Source: JAMXLO01 sp963719805
Lineage (GTDB): Bacteria > Pseudomonadota > Alphaproteobacteria > Acetobacterales > Acetobacteraceae
Assembly: GCA_963719805.1 (NCBI GenBank)
Contig: CAVRDF010000002.1
Location: forward strand, 124,001 to 188,000
DNA: 64,000 bases
Reading direction: 5' to 3'
Under the pieces are notes generated by a model. That model was not told the origin of the DNA, made no database searches, and was given only the letters and a program-made list of their open reading frames with translations. Numbering within the stretch: the stretch's first letter is position 1; each line of letters begins with the position of its first letter. Positions 45,865 through 55,350 of the stretch are shown here, piece by piece. The translations under genes and the position numbers were made by a program.

Positions 45865-46679
45865 CTGATCTCCCTGTATCGCAGAATGTCACCGATCACA
45901 CCGCCGGTTCTGGCAATGCCATCAAGCGCATCATTCTTGACAGTGACGAGTGAAAATCCAGCATCGCCCGCGCCGGACAGCAGCACCGTCTTCTCGGGGC
46001 CACGATCGACAATCCATAGCGGAAGGGACAGATCGCTTATGCCATTTGGCACGCGCGCCAGCTTTTGCGTGCCAGGGTCGAAGAAATACGCCCCGATCTG
46101 CAGCGGCAGCAGGAAACCCTGCAGCGCAATCGTCACGACCAGCACAAGCGGCAACAGCCTCGTCGGGCCGGCCGACGCACGGGTCTCCCACAGCCATAGC
46201 CCCGTCAGGGCCGTCACGTCGCTTCCGAGCACGACCGCGAGCACGCCAAAATCATTTTGTCCGAGGACAGCGGAACGGACAAAGCCGAACTGCGGTTTTG
46301 ACGACGCCCCACAGGCGAAGACACCGTCCGCTGCCGATGCCGCGACCAGCAAGCCAAGCGTGCAGCACACCAGCAGCAGGATGCACGCCAGCCTGAAAAC
46401 CGGCCTGATGCCGTCCGGCAGATGCGATGCGATCCAGCGGGCAGCGCGATGCAATGCAATGACCAGCGGTGCGGTGACAAGAAGCGCTATCACCGTGATC
46501 ACAGCAAACTGGACGCCGGCAAAAACATAGGCCTGATCGATCAGCGCGAATTCCGGGTGAGCACCCACCAGGGCGCGCGCGCGTGCACGCGCTACCAGAA
46601 AGCCAAAGGCGTATAGCGTTGCACTGGCTCCTGCGAGTATGCCGCCCAGGTCCTTGATGCGGCCCAGCAGCTCCGTCAT
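45831..46679 (-). CDS. Multi-pass membrane protein of unknown function, second gene of the CHAT operon
   Basis: 282 residues with about four or five TM helices (ILAGASATLYAFGFLVA; AVITVIALLVTAPLVIAL; LACILLLVCCTLGLLVAA; LVLVVTIALQGFLLPLQI). A hydrophilic C-terminal tail of roughly 80 residues follows. The start at 46679 shares ATGA with the CHAT gene stop, so the two are tightly coupled. I recognise no family. Coupling to an exported CHAT protease suggests a membrane partner or target. Confidence 0.68.
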   Translation of the reverse strand: MTELLGRIKDLGGILAGASATLYAFGFLVARARARALVGAHPEFALIDQAYVFAGVQFAVITVIALLVTAPLVIALHRAARWIASHLPDGIRPVFRLACILLLVCCTLGLLVAASAADGVFACGASSKPQFGFVRSAVLGQNDFGVLAVVLGSDVTALTGLWLWETRASAGPTRLLPLVLVVTIALQGFLLPLQIGAYFFDPGTQKLARVPNGISDLSLPLWIVDRGPEKTVLLSGAGDAGFSLVTVKNDALDGIARTGGVIGDILRYREIRCPADSSLRSQ

Positions 46680-49267
46680 CAGCGGCCCGTGACCTGCATT
46701 GCCGCCCAATAGAATGGGTGCGTCTGGCCCTCAGCGCGGAGGCCGCGCATCGCAACTGCGCCGGCCTGAGCGGGCGATTCTCCGCTCATGACTGCACTGT
46801 AGAACAGCCGCATCCACGACTGATTGCTGGTCCCCTGAACTTGCCAGCGTGATACCACTGCGGCGTCAACGCCGCCCGCCAGCAAGGCCCATGGGAAGCC
46901 ATAGATCTCATTCGACAGACGGATGCCCACCTGGCCGGTCTCGCAGCCGCTCAGGACAGCCAGCCTTACGTCACCGAGCGGCAGCCCGACGAATTCCGCG
47001 GCAGTGATGGATCTGCTGCGTGCTTCGTTCGACAATTCGGACATCAGCGGTTCGATCGGATCGAATTTTCCATGCAGCAGCAGATGTAGACCCGACCGGC
47101 CGCCTGAAGTCGAGGCGGCCCCAGGCGCTGTCAGGGAATCGAATGACATCTTGTTCAGCCTGGAACCCAGCGCGGCATGTAGTCCCGCGGATTCATGGGT
47201 CCGGCCGTCGATGTCCGGGTCGATGATCGCATTGATGCTGCCCGGCGACCCTGGCGGCCGCTGGAGCGCCCGCAGCGCCAAGGTCGCATTCGGGGAATAC
47301 GATATCGCCCATCGCTCGATCATCGGCTTGTCGGATCCCGGCATCAGCAGCGTTTCGAAGGGCAGATCCATCAACGGCCCCTCTGGCACGATCATGATCT
47401 GCTTGGCGTCCAGCAGATGCTCGAATGGCGCGATCAGGAAAAGATACAGCTCACGGGCGATGGTGTCGTCGAACGGCACTCCGAAACTGGATGGATCTTC
47501 GGACGCGCTCTTGTGAATCCGCCGGACATCGTCCTGCAATACCGCTGCTGGAAGAAACACATTGCGAACCTCGGAGCCGTGCGGGCCGACGTACCATACG
47601 ATCAAGGCCGTGCTGTCGGACCAGTACAACATCACCGGGATGCCGGAGGCGCGCGCGGCGCGTTCCAGTTCGGCGAGATGCGCCGGCCGGTACTTGATGC
47701 TTCCCAGACGCTCAATCTCGCCGCGTCCTTGCTTTATCAGGCGTTCCCGCTGCAGCCGAATCCGCTGCAGCGCTTCGCTGCTCCCATAGGCCAGCGAGGC
47801 GTCGCCGGTCGCGCTCACTTTCTCCACGAGCTGGGTCTCGATCCGGCTGGACTGCGCATCCAACAAGAGAACGGAAGCAAGCCACTGCCTCGTGGCGTCC
47901 GTGGTATCGGTTCCGTCGAGGGCCTGGCTGAGTTCTCCCAGTCCGCGCGCGCGCATGGACTCGAAGGCGTCGAATGCTTCGGCTTCCTTGTGCAGCGACA
48001 GATATTGCAGCGCGAGGCTGCGCGGGATGTCCGTGGACGCTTCCATCACGGTTCCGCGACGCCGTGCGTCGAAGAAGCTGTGCCGCTCGGATTGCAGGAC
48101 CTCCGATGCCTGAGCGAGCAGCCTCGCAGACTCATTCGGGTCGGTGCCTGGTCGGGCCGCCATCAGCGACAGGCTCTGTGCGTCCTGTCGGCTGCCTAAC
48201 AATCGTGCCTGAGCCAATGCGTCATTGATCGCCGGGGCAAAGGCCTTCGCCTCAGGGATATCGGCGATGGTGGCGTTCCCCCACCACTGGCTGGCAAGGA
48301 CCGCTGACGCGGACTTCGGGTGGAAGATGCCTTGCTTCACCAGCCTCGACTGGAAGCGTTCGTCATTCTGCTGCCACATCCCGTAGAGCAACCCAACGGA
48401 CGCTACCTCTTCGCGTGCTTGCTGTGCCAGATATGACCAGCCTGACTGCTCCGCAATCGAACCGGCTCGTTCCAACATGGCTCGCGTCGCGGCCATGACG
48501 CGCTTGCACGCACCCCACCGGATGTCGCTGTCATTCTGGCTTTCGCTGTCGATGAGACCCATCTGCTGACAACGGTAGAAGATCTTGTAGAGCGCATCCG
48601 CGGTGTCCCGGGTACCGAAGTAACGATCCTCCGGAGTTTGCGCCAGGCGCGCTGCCGCGACAGCTTCGACCAGCGATGCCTCCGGCTCACCGCGCGACTC
48701 GAAAAGTATCGCGCGCATATCCGCGAGATCGAGCTGTTGCTTCTGACTGGGATGGTCGCCTGCGAGCGTGTCCGCGTGGTCGATTGCATCTGACGCGGCG
48801 CCATAGTCGTGAATGCCTATCACATAGGCGCGTGCGATATTGAGCCAGGCGTCAAAGGCAACGTCCGGCAGCGCCGCCGCGTCCGCCAGCTTGGCGCACT
48901 CGGTCAAGGTCAGGATCGATGCCGCGTAAGCGTTGTCCATGCGCTGCGTGCGGCCGAGCTCCAACAGCGCCCGCGCGCGCAGGCCACCAGTGCTTCGATT
49001 GGCGAGCGCCTGGAGGCCAGCCTCGATTGGGGCAAGCGACGCATTTAAGGAGGCGCCGAGCGCGCCGGACTTCCAAAAATGCTCGCGGACGTCCGCGATC
49101 GCCGCCTGAAATGGTTTGACCGGGTCGTCGTCGGCGTAGGCGGTAGCGTGACTGGCGCTTATGGCGACCGCAATGGCGAACAGGCGGCCCAGGGCGGCGG
49201 AGGAAACCACAAGACGATGCAGCCTGCGTACCGTGCAGTTCGATTGCGCGCGTCTCGAAGGGCACAT
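46679..49267 (-). CDS. Exported CHAT-domain (caspase-like) protease with helical repeats
   Basis: 862 residues with the start at MCPSRRAQSNCTVRRL; an upstream in-frame ATG at 49372 is possible. A signal-peptide-like segment (LFAIAVAISASHATAYA) is followed by about 500 residues of TPR-like helices. The CHAT domain holds the catalytic pair His in LHLLLHGKF (about 732) and Cys in VLSGCETGQ (about 775). The family (caspase HetF-associated with TPRs) includes site-specific proteases such as the gRAMP/Craspase protease. Both catalytic residues are intact. Two downstream genes overlap it. Confidence 0.88.
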   Translation of the reverse strand: MCPSRRAQSNCTVRRLHRLVVSSAALGRLFAIAVAISASHATAYADDDPVKPFQAAIADVREHFWKSGALGASLNASLAPIEAGLQALANRSTGGLRARALLELGRTQRMDNAYAASILTLTECAKLADAAALPDVAFDAWLNIARAYVIGIHDYGAASDAIDHADTLAGDHPSQKQQLDLADMRAILFESRGEPEASLVEAVAAARLAQTPEDRYFGTRDTADALYKIFYRCQQMGLIDSESQNDSDIRWGACKRVMAATRAMLERAGSIAEQSGWSYLAQQAREEVASVGLLYGMWQQNDERFQSRLVKQGIFHPKSASAVLASQWWGNATIADIPEAKAFAPAINDALAQARLLGSRQDAQSLSLMAARPGTDPNESARLLAQASEVLQSERHSFFDARRRGTVMEASTDIPRSLALQYLSLHKEAEAFDAFESMRARGLGELSQALDGTDTTDATRQWLASVLLLDAQSSRIETQLVEKVSATGDASLAYGSSEALQRIRLQRERLIKQGRGEIERLGSIKYRPAHLAELERAARASGIPVMLYWSDSTALIVWYVGPHGSEVRNVFLPAAVLQDDVRRIHKSASEDPSSFGVPFDDTIARELYLFLIAPFEHLLDAKQIMIVPEGPLMDLPFETLLMPGSDKPMIERWAISYSPNATLALRALQRPPGSPGSINAIIDPDIDGRTHESAGLHAALGSRLNKMSFDSLTAPGAASTSGGRSGLHLLLHGKFDPIEPLMSELSNEARSRSITAAEFVGLPLGDVRLAVLSGCETGQVGIRLSNEIYGFPWALLAGGVDAAVVSRWQVQGTSNQSWMRLFYSAVMSGESPAQAGAVAMRGLRAEGQTHPFYWAAMQVTGR

Positions 49268-49545
49268 GAAACGCAGCCTCCCCCGCCGTGCGGGTCGCAG
49301 CAGCACCGAAGATATGCCGGATTGCCTGCCGTCGTTGTTAATCGGATCACACCGCACCGCCAGAATCGGCATGGTGTACGCTTGCCGTGCTTTACGCCAG
49401 CGGCGTCAGCCCCCGGGGCGCATGGCCAAGTCTGCACCCCGGCGGCTCGTCAAGCGGAAAGGTCAGTACCGTGCGCGAATGGCGATAGGAAACTCAGGAC
49501 TCTGCGTCTGATTGAAGCGGACGTGGCGCTCAGGTGAACCTACAA
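49268..49545. other. Intergenic region upstream of the CHAT operon
   Basis: 278 bases between the CHAT start and the PEP-CTERM gene stop (both minus strand). If the ATG at 49372 is used, the region shrinks to about 170 bases. I see no other gene. It must carry any separate promoter for the CHAT operon. Confidence 0.4.
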
Positions 49546-50367
49546 TCAATCCGCATTTAACCGCGGTTCCAGGGCCGCCTCTCTTCTCCGGCGGAGGAGC
49601 GCAATTCCGATCACCGCAATGCTGCCAATGCCGGTCAACATCCAGGTGGCCGGTTCAGGAGCTGCCACGATCTGGAATGGTGCCGTTATGTCGAACCCAT
49701 TTCCAGCCGCATCGATGAGCGAGATCTGATATTCGTAGCTGCCGGGAACCGGGTTGCTCGCAAAGTCAAAATTATCCACGAAAAAGAATGGGATGTGGCT
49801 GAACCCGTCCAACTGCTCGAAGCCAGGAACCTGGTCGATGGGCGGAACCTGAAATTGGCTTAGCACGTCGTTGACCGCTCCATTGGTGACGGTGCTGCCA
49901 TTTACAGTCAGGGGAAAGCTCGCATTTGGCATGATTGGACCAGAGGCAAAATCTGGTGAAGACCCAGTCGGCGCGCCTGCGCTCGGGACCAACATGAAAA
50001 CCAGGTAGACGCCTTTGCCGTTGGAATACTGCGCCGTCGTAAACGTGCTGGCATCCACAAATCCGTTGGCCGCCACACCGGCAGCGAATTCTTTGTCGTA
50101 CGGGCCTGCATGCGGCGCTCCAGGTCCAATCCCTAGCACTGGATTGGGTACGTGATTAGGCGGGGGCAATAAATCCGACTGCGTTTGGGTAAACTCGGCG
50201 TAACCGGTTGCCGCCGTTCCGATGGGGCCGGTGAACAAATGAAAATCAGTCGGCATGTAACTTGGCGTGCCGACCGCAGTGAAAGTCACCGGGGCAGCCC
50301 TGGCCGTCGTCGAAGCACCAGAAGCAAGAAGGCAGAACAGCCATATAGCCAACGGCGAACGAGTCAT
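49546..50367 (-). CDS. PEP-CTERM sorting-domain protein (second)
   Basis: 273 residues. The signal peptide is MTRSPLAIWLFCLLASGAST with cleavage near ARA-AP. The tail is APEPATWMLTGIGSIAVIGI followed by the basic RRRRE stop-transfer cluster, the exosortase recognition form. The body has no known domain. It is Gly/Pro-rich with a beta-rich composition. It lies 36 bases downstream of a short predicted secreted protein gene on the same strand. Confidence 0.9.
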   Translation of the reverse strand: MTRSPLAIWLFCLLASGASTTARAAPVTFTAVGTPSYMPTDFHLFTGPIGTAATGYAEFTQTQSDLLPPPNHVPNPVLGIGPGAPHAGPYDKEFAAGVAANGFVDASTFTTAQYSNGKGVYLVFMLVPSAGAPTGSSPDFASGPIMPNASFPLTVNGSTVTNGAVNDVLSQFQVPPIDQVPGFEQLDGFSHIPFFFVDNFDFASNPVPGSYEYQISLIDAAGNGFDITAPFQIVAAPEPATWMLTGIGSIAVIGIALLRRRREAALEPRLNAD

Positions 50368-50403
50368 TGTAGATCCCCCACCAGTTACGAGTTCTCGGCC
50401 GGA

Positions 50404-50562
50404 TCAGGCACTGCTTTGGGCAACTACGGCCTCACTCAGCGACGGCTGTCGTTGGTTCTGATAAGCGGCGCAGGCCAGCTCTGGCCAAGCCAACATATCG
50501 GCGACGGTAAGAACCACAGCGGTCGCCGATAGGGTCGCATTCGTCCAGGCTGCCAGCCGCAT
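50404..50562 (-). CDS. Small putative secreted protein upstream of the PEP-CTERM gene
   Basis: 52 residues beginning MRLAAWTNATLSATAVVLTV, with a hydrophobic signal-like segment and possible cleavage near CAA-YQ. AAGGGGGA lies ideally upstream of the ATG, which decides this start over a longer frame to 50859. It is below the usual gene-call size, but the start signals and 36-base spacing to the PEP-CTERM gene support a real small gene. The function is unknown. Confidence 0.45.
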   Translation of the reverse strand: MRLAAWTNATLSATAVVLTVADMLAWPELACAAYQNQRQPSLSEAVVAQSSA

Positions 50563-50859
50563 GGCGATATCCCCCTTGTCGCACGGCTTATGCCGACTAT
50601 CCGTAAGTCTACACACTAATATTAATCTAAGAGCAGAGTCAATAATGTGCCCATTGATGAGAATAGGACTGGAAGGTCTTTTGCCATGTTGACCTGATGG
50701 TGTGGAGGCCCCGAGCAGCGTCTGTGTGCAGGAGTAAGGGCGTTGTCGCCAACTCGTCCGTAATACACGCGTTAACACACTGCCAAACAAGTCTCCGCAT
50801 AGTGCTGATGGTTCGGATCGGCTCAACAACCCCGAATTGAGTAGCGTCGGAGGCGACAA
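50563..50859. other. AT-rich divergent intergenic region
   Basis: About 297 bases between the small secreted gene (minus) and the methyltransferase gene (plus). It is notably richer in A and T than its surroundings (ACTAATATTAATCTAAGAG near 50620) and holds no supported gene. It likely contains promoters for both directions. Confidence 0.45.
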
Positions 50860-52095
50860 ATGCAGGCCTACGAGGAAGTCACGCGCTGTCGAGTGAGCGG
50901 AAGTTCGTACCTGGTTCCTGTGCTCGATCTCGGAGAGCAGGCATTGACCGGCGTCTTCCCGCGCGACCCGAAGGCACCGATCACCACCGGGCCGCTACGC
51001 TTGGTCTGGTGTCCGGATTCCGGTCTGCTGCAACTCGCGCACTCGTACGACCTCAAGGAGATGTACGGTGACAATTATGGGTATCGTTCCGGCCTCAATC
51101 GGAGCATGACCGAACATCTGGCGCAAAAGGTAAACGAGCTTGAGCGGTTCGCCGACCTCAAGCCTGGCCAGGCGGTGCTGGATATCGGCAGCAATGATGC
51201 CACCTTGCTCAAGGCGTACCGGACGCCTGCGCTGAAACGAACTGGCGTGGATCCAACAGGGAAAAGATTCTGCCGATACTATCCCGATGACATTACCCTG
51301 GTGCCCGACTTCTTTTCTGCGGATGTCTATCGCGCAGTTGGCGGCGTCCCGGCGCAGGTAGTTACCTCCGTTGCCATGTTCTACGACCTGCCAGACCCGG
51401 TGGAATTCGTGCGTCAGGTCGAATGCATCTTGGCATCGGGCGGGATCTGGCATTCCGAACAAGCTTACATGCCCGCAATGCTGCGCCTCACAGCTTACGA
51501 TGGGGTATGCCACGAGCACCTCGAGTATTATTCGATGCGTGCCATTCAAGGGATAATCGAGACCGCCGGCATGCGGATCATTGACGTGACGATGAACTTG
51601 GTGAACGGCGGCAGCTTTGCAGTCACCGCAGTACGGCGGGATGATCGCCGTCGCGGTGGTGAGGCCGTGGTCGCGTGGATGCTCGAGCAGGAGGAGCGGA
51701 TCGGCCTGAATACGCCGCGCCCCTACCGCGACTTTGAGGAGCGTGTATATCGTCATCGCTCCAGCCTGCGCCGGTTGTTGGAAATCCTTAAGGCCGACGG
51801 CAAGAAGGTGCTAGGCTACGGCGCCTCGACCAAAGGCAACGTCGTGTTGCAATTCTGCGGTATCGGGCCGGATCTGCTTAGCTGCATAGCTGAGGTGAAT
51901 GAGGATAAGTTCGGCGCCTTCACCCCTGGGACCGCTATTCCAATTGTCTCGGAAGTGGAAGCGCGGGCCATGAACCCCGGTTACCTGCTGGTACTTCCCT
52001 GGCATTTCCGCGACGGGATTATCCGGCGCGAAGCTGAATTCCTGGCGAAGGGCGGGCGACTGATTTTTCCGTTCCCTGAGATCGAGATCGTTTAG
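50860..52095 (+). CDS. Class I SAM methyltransferase of the sugar C-methyltransferase type
   Basis: 411 residues preceded by GGAGG. The layout is an N-terminal zinc-ribbon-like part (TRCRVSGSSYLVPVLDLGEQ), the MYGDNYGYRSGLNRSMTEHL segment, the SAM motif AVLDIGSNDATLLKAY, then a C-terminal domain with KVLGYGASTKGNVVLQF. This order is typical of NDP-hexose C-methyltransferases. The expected second Cys of each zinc pair is Ser here (CRVS, CPDS). It acts on a nucleotide-activated sugar, fitting the nearby glycan genes. Confidence 0.9.
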   Translation: MQAYEEVTRCRVSGSSYLVPVLDLGEQALTGVFPRDPKAPITTGPLRLVWCPDSGLLQLAHSYDLKEMYGDNYGYRSGLNRSMTEHLAQKVNELERFADLKPGQAVLDIGSNDATLLKAYRTPALKRTGVDPTGKRFCRYYPDDITLVPDFFSADVYRAVGGVPAQVVTSVAMFYDLPDPVEFVRQVECILASGGIWHSEQAYMPAMLRLTAYDGVCHEHLEYYSMRAIQGIIETAGMRIIDVTMNLVNGGSFAVTAVRRDDRRRGGEAVVAWMLEQEERIGLNTPRPYRDFEERVYRHRSSLRRLLEILKADGKKVLGYGASTKGNVVLQFCGIGPDLLSCIAEVNEDKFGAFTPGTAIPIVSEVEARAMNPGYLLVLPWHFRDGIIRREAEFLAKGGRLIFPFPEIEIV

Positions 52096-52163
52096 CAGTT
52101 CAACGTTGCGAATGTCACCATCCGCGGTGGTGCGTCACACACGTAATCGGGCTGGCACAAACA

Positions 52164-53234
52164 CTAGTCCCGCATCGCTGCTTCGGTGAGTACCCGTGTG
52201 TAGTCGGTCCAATCGCGACGAACTATATCGCTCAGCGCAGCCTCGCCGAGTGCTGCACGTTCGGCCTCGGACAAACCGAGTGCTCCAAACATTGTGCGTG
52301 CGAGCGCAGCAGGATTGTCAGCGGTAAACAGAAAGCCGTTGCGCCCTGGCTGAACCATTTCCTGCATTGTCGGCAGATCGGGTACGATGACGGGAAGGCC
52401 GAAAGTCTCGACCAGCAAAACGGATGAGGAAACCATGATACGGTGAAACGAGAATACACCAAAATCTGCCGCCCGCAGCACATATTGAATGGCAGTGTCA
52501 TCGATGAAGCGCGGCAGCATGAGAACCCCGGGACGCAGCCAAACGAAACGCCCGGGCCTCGGCTGACCGGTACGGCCGGCCACAATAAGTCGTGCTTCCG
52601 GCTTCGCTTCGTGCACGGCAGCAAAGGCATCGAGCAGCACCTCGACACCTTTGTACGGACGTATCGAACCAATCGTCACGAAGACTGGCGCTCTGGTGTC
52701 TATGCCGAAGTATCGCCGAGCCTGCGTCCTCGTTACGTCATCAGGGTAGTAGCCGGTAAATCCACCGAGCTGAGTCACAACGACGTGGGAGGTCGCAATC
52801 CCCAGCAGGGGCGCCATGCAGGATGCAGCTACGCCGCTGTGCATGTGCACGGCGTGGGAACGAGCCGCGATCTGGCTGCGCAGCCGTCGATCCACGTCTG
52901 GAAAGCGGTCCTCGTGCGGCACATCGTTATGTACCGTCCAAACCAGGCGGCCACCCCTGGCGATGAATGCGTCCAGCAATTCCAGGTAAGCGTCAACCAA
53001 TGCGTCCGCAACCGGTACACTCGTTGCCTCCCGATAGATCACATCTTCCCAATGCAGATGGAACACGACGGGATGGTGCCCTTCCGCCAAGGCTCCGATC
53101 GCAGTCTCAACATTCGCGGATAACACGTTCCACCCCGGCGGGAACGCCGAATACACCATGCGCTGAAACGGGTTATCGTGACTGTAGTCAGGCCAGAAGA
53201 CCCAGAACCCCGGATTGTCCCGACCTGCCGCCAT
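52164..53234 (-). CDS. Glycosyltransferase family 4
   Basis: 356 residues of GT-B fold. The N-terminal domain has PVVFHLHWEDVIYREATSVP and RLVWTVHNDVPHED. The C-terminal domain has FVTIGSIRPYKGVEVLLDAF, ARLIVAGRTGQPRPG and the EX7E-like region VSSSVLLVETFGLPVIVP. It transfers a sugar from a nucleotide donor to a glycan or lipid. It is divergent from the methyltransferase at 53394, with 159 bases between. Confidence 0.88.
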   Translation of the reverse strand: MAAGRDNPGFWVFWPDYSHDNPFQRMVYSAFPPGWNVLSANVETAIGALAEGHHPVVFHLHWEDVIYREATSVPVADALVDAYLELLDAFIARGGRLVWTVHNDVPHEDRFPDVDRRLRSQIAARSHAVHMHSGVAASCMAPLLGIATSHVVVTQLGGFTGYYPDDVTRTQARRYFGIDTRAPVFVTIGSIRPYKGVEVLLDAFAAVHEAKPEARLIVAGRTGQPRPGRFVWLRPGVLMLPRFIDDTAIQYVLRAADFGVFSFHRIMVSSSVLLVETFGLPVIVPDLPTMQEMVQPGRNGFLFTADNPAALARTMFGALGLSEAERAALGEAALSDIVRRDWTDYTRVLTEAAMRD

Positions 53235-53393
53235 CGACGGAGCCCTTCCAGAACATCTGATGAGACCGCGTGAAAGTCTGGTGGTGCAGGATTGCCAATC
53301 TGCTAACGCGCGGTACGAACCGGCAGCTCAACTGTTTCTTAAGGGCTGTGACGTCAGGATAGGACGACTGAACCCCGAAGACATGCAACGCCC

Positions 53394-54143
53394 ATGAACG
53401 ACGATATTGCGTGCCACAACGACGCCACTGCCTCAGAGTTGGATGTTTTTGCCGCGCGGGAAACCAACCGTGCACTATTGTCACGCGAATCGGTCGCTCA
53501 GGCTCTTCTGCTTTTGCATGAAAACGGACTGCCGCTGCATCCCGACACACCAAAGAACTGGGATACACTGCTCGCGCTGTACCACGCCGTGCGGTCCACG
53601 CCTGTCAATGCGCTGGTGTTGGATGCGGGAACTGAAACCTATTCCACCTTCCTGCCATGCCTGGCCAAGCTCGGCTTCACCAGTTTGCTTGGCGTCAACC
53701 TGACGTTCAAACAGGCCGTGCGTAACGGTCCCATCGAATTCCGCTATGGCGACATAGAGACGCTGACGCAGCTCGGTGACAACACTGTAGGCTTCGCCGC
53801 AAGCCTTTCCGTCATTGAACATGGAGTCGATCTACCCCGCTTCTTCGGCGAAATGGCGCGCGTGCTTGCACCCGGCGGTTACCTCTATATCTCGACCGAC
53901 TACTGGGGGCCGGGGATGAACACGGATGGTATCGAGGCCTATGGGGTACCATTCCGGGTGTTCGACGCCAATGACATTCTGGGGATGGCACGCACTGCCG
54001 AAGCCGTGGGATTCCTGACCACGGGAGTAATTGAAACCGAGGTCGCCGATCGGGTCGTCCATTGGCGGCGCATGAACCTGCGCTATACATTCCATAACCT
54101 GCTACTGCGCAAGCGTTGCGACGCGAGCCCGGCGATTGAGTAA
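53394..54143 (+). CDS. Class I SAM-dependent methyltransferase
   Basis: 249 residues. The SAM motif is MRWCW-frame-free, read as ALVLDAGTETYSTFLPCL, with acidic IEFRYGDIETL and the post-motif FAASLSVIEHGVDLPRFFGE then MARVLAPGGYLYISTDY. The substrate is unknown; the neighbours (glycosyltransferase, GDP-mannose dehydratase) suggest a sugar or glycan. The ATG at 53394 opens the frame; the annotated C-terminus is RKRCDASPAIE. Confidence 0.85.
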   Translation: MNDDIACHNDATASELDVFAARETNRALLSRESVAQALLLLHENGLPLHPDTPKNWDTLLALYHAVRSTPVNALVLDAGTETYSTFLPCLAKLGFTSLLGVNLTFKQAVRNGPIEFRYGDIETLTQLGDNTVGFAASLSVIEHGVDLPRFFGEMARVLAPGGYLYISTDYWGPGMNTDGIEAYGVPFRVFDANDILGMARTAEAVGFLTTGVIETEVADRVVHWRRMNLRYTFHNLLLRKRCDASPAIE

Positions 54144-54208
54144 CTTAACGGCTGATTCACGCCAGGCGCATACTCTCGAACGAGTGAACCGTCACTAAGA
54201 GAGTGACT

Positions 54209-55191
54209 ATGCATACCTGCCTGATCACTGGCGTCACCGGCCAGGACGGTGCCTATCTGTCGCAATTCCTGTTGCAAAAAGGCTGCCGTGTCATTGGGAT
54301 GATGCGGCGTTCGGCATCATCCGATCTCGTGATAGAGAGGCTGCGCTGGCTGGGCATTGCCGATGATGTGGTCCTCGTCGACGGTGACCTGATCGATCTG
54401 TCTAGGCTGGTACGGCTGATCGAGGCCTATCAGCCTGATGAGATCTATAACCTTGCCGCACAGAGCTTTGTTCCCGTTTCCTGGAGCCAACCGCTGCTGA
54501 CAGCGCAGGTGACTGGCCTCGGTGCCGCATACTTGTTGGAAGCAATGCGCATCGCCCACCCGCAGGCCAGATTTTATCAGGCTTCCTCGTCGGAGATGTT
54601 CGGCAAGATCGCCGGACCGCAGAGAAATGAGAACACGCCGTTCTATCCGCGATCTCCCTACGGCGTTGCTAAACTCTATGCTCACTGGATCACGGTCAAC
54701 TATCGCGAAAGTTTTGGCCTCCACGCTTCATCTGGGATCCAGTTCAATCATGAAAGTCCTCTGCGTGGCATCGAGTTTGTTACCCGTAAAATCACTGATG
54801 CTGTGGCACGCATCAAGCTGGGACTTGCGCACGAAGTTCAACTCGGCAATTTGGATGCTAACCGCGATTGGGGACATGCAAGGGATAGTGTTCGCGCGAT
54901 GTGGCAGATGTTGCAGCAGGATACTCCCGATGACTATGTCATCGCGACCGGGCGTGTACGACCTCAATCCGGGAGTTCTGCCGGCTGGCCTTTTATTACG
55001 TCGGTCTCAACTACGAGGATCACGTCACGATAAGACAGGATCTGATTCGCCCCGCCGAGGTGGATTTTCTGCTCGGCGATTCGCAAAAGGCACGGATAAA
55101 GCTGGGTTGGGAACCATCGATCACGCTTGAAGAAATGATCGCTGAAATGGTCGACGCCGATCTTGTGCGACATCGAAGGCGCCTCAGTTAA
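54209..55191 (+). pseudogene. gmd: GDP-mannose 4,6-dehydratase, frameshifted in the C-terminal third
   Basis: ATG 54209 (a GTG lies two codons upstream). The N-terminal NAD motif is ITGVTGQDGAYLSQFLLQKG. The catalytic region has SSSEMFGK and YGVAKLYAHW (YxxxK), then GNLDANRDWGHA. After YVIATG near 54955 the frame breaks; the adjacent frame continues SIREFCRLAFYYVGLNYEDH and DSQKARIKLGWEPSITLEEM to the stop at 55191. A net loss of one base (or gain of two) explains it. About 327 residues in full. Product GDP-4-keto-6-deoxymannose feeds deoxyhexose synthesis. Confidence 0.88.
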
Positions 55192-55350
55192 TCTCGCTGC
55201 TCACCCTCGTTGGCAGGTTCGTTTTTCCAGCAGCCGGCGTTGAAGCGCCGGCTTTGCCGGCGCGGTGTACGTGCCGCCCGCCGCGCTTCGCGGTTGCCCA
55301 ATCCCCGCTTTGGTGCCTGGATGCTCGCCGGACGTAATCGGGGGAACGGC

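Noticed and set aside
47195..48199. 334-codon plus-strand frame
   Set aside because: Antisense to the CHAT gene, which has intact catalytic motifs.
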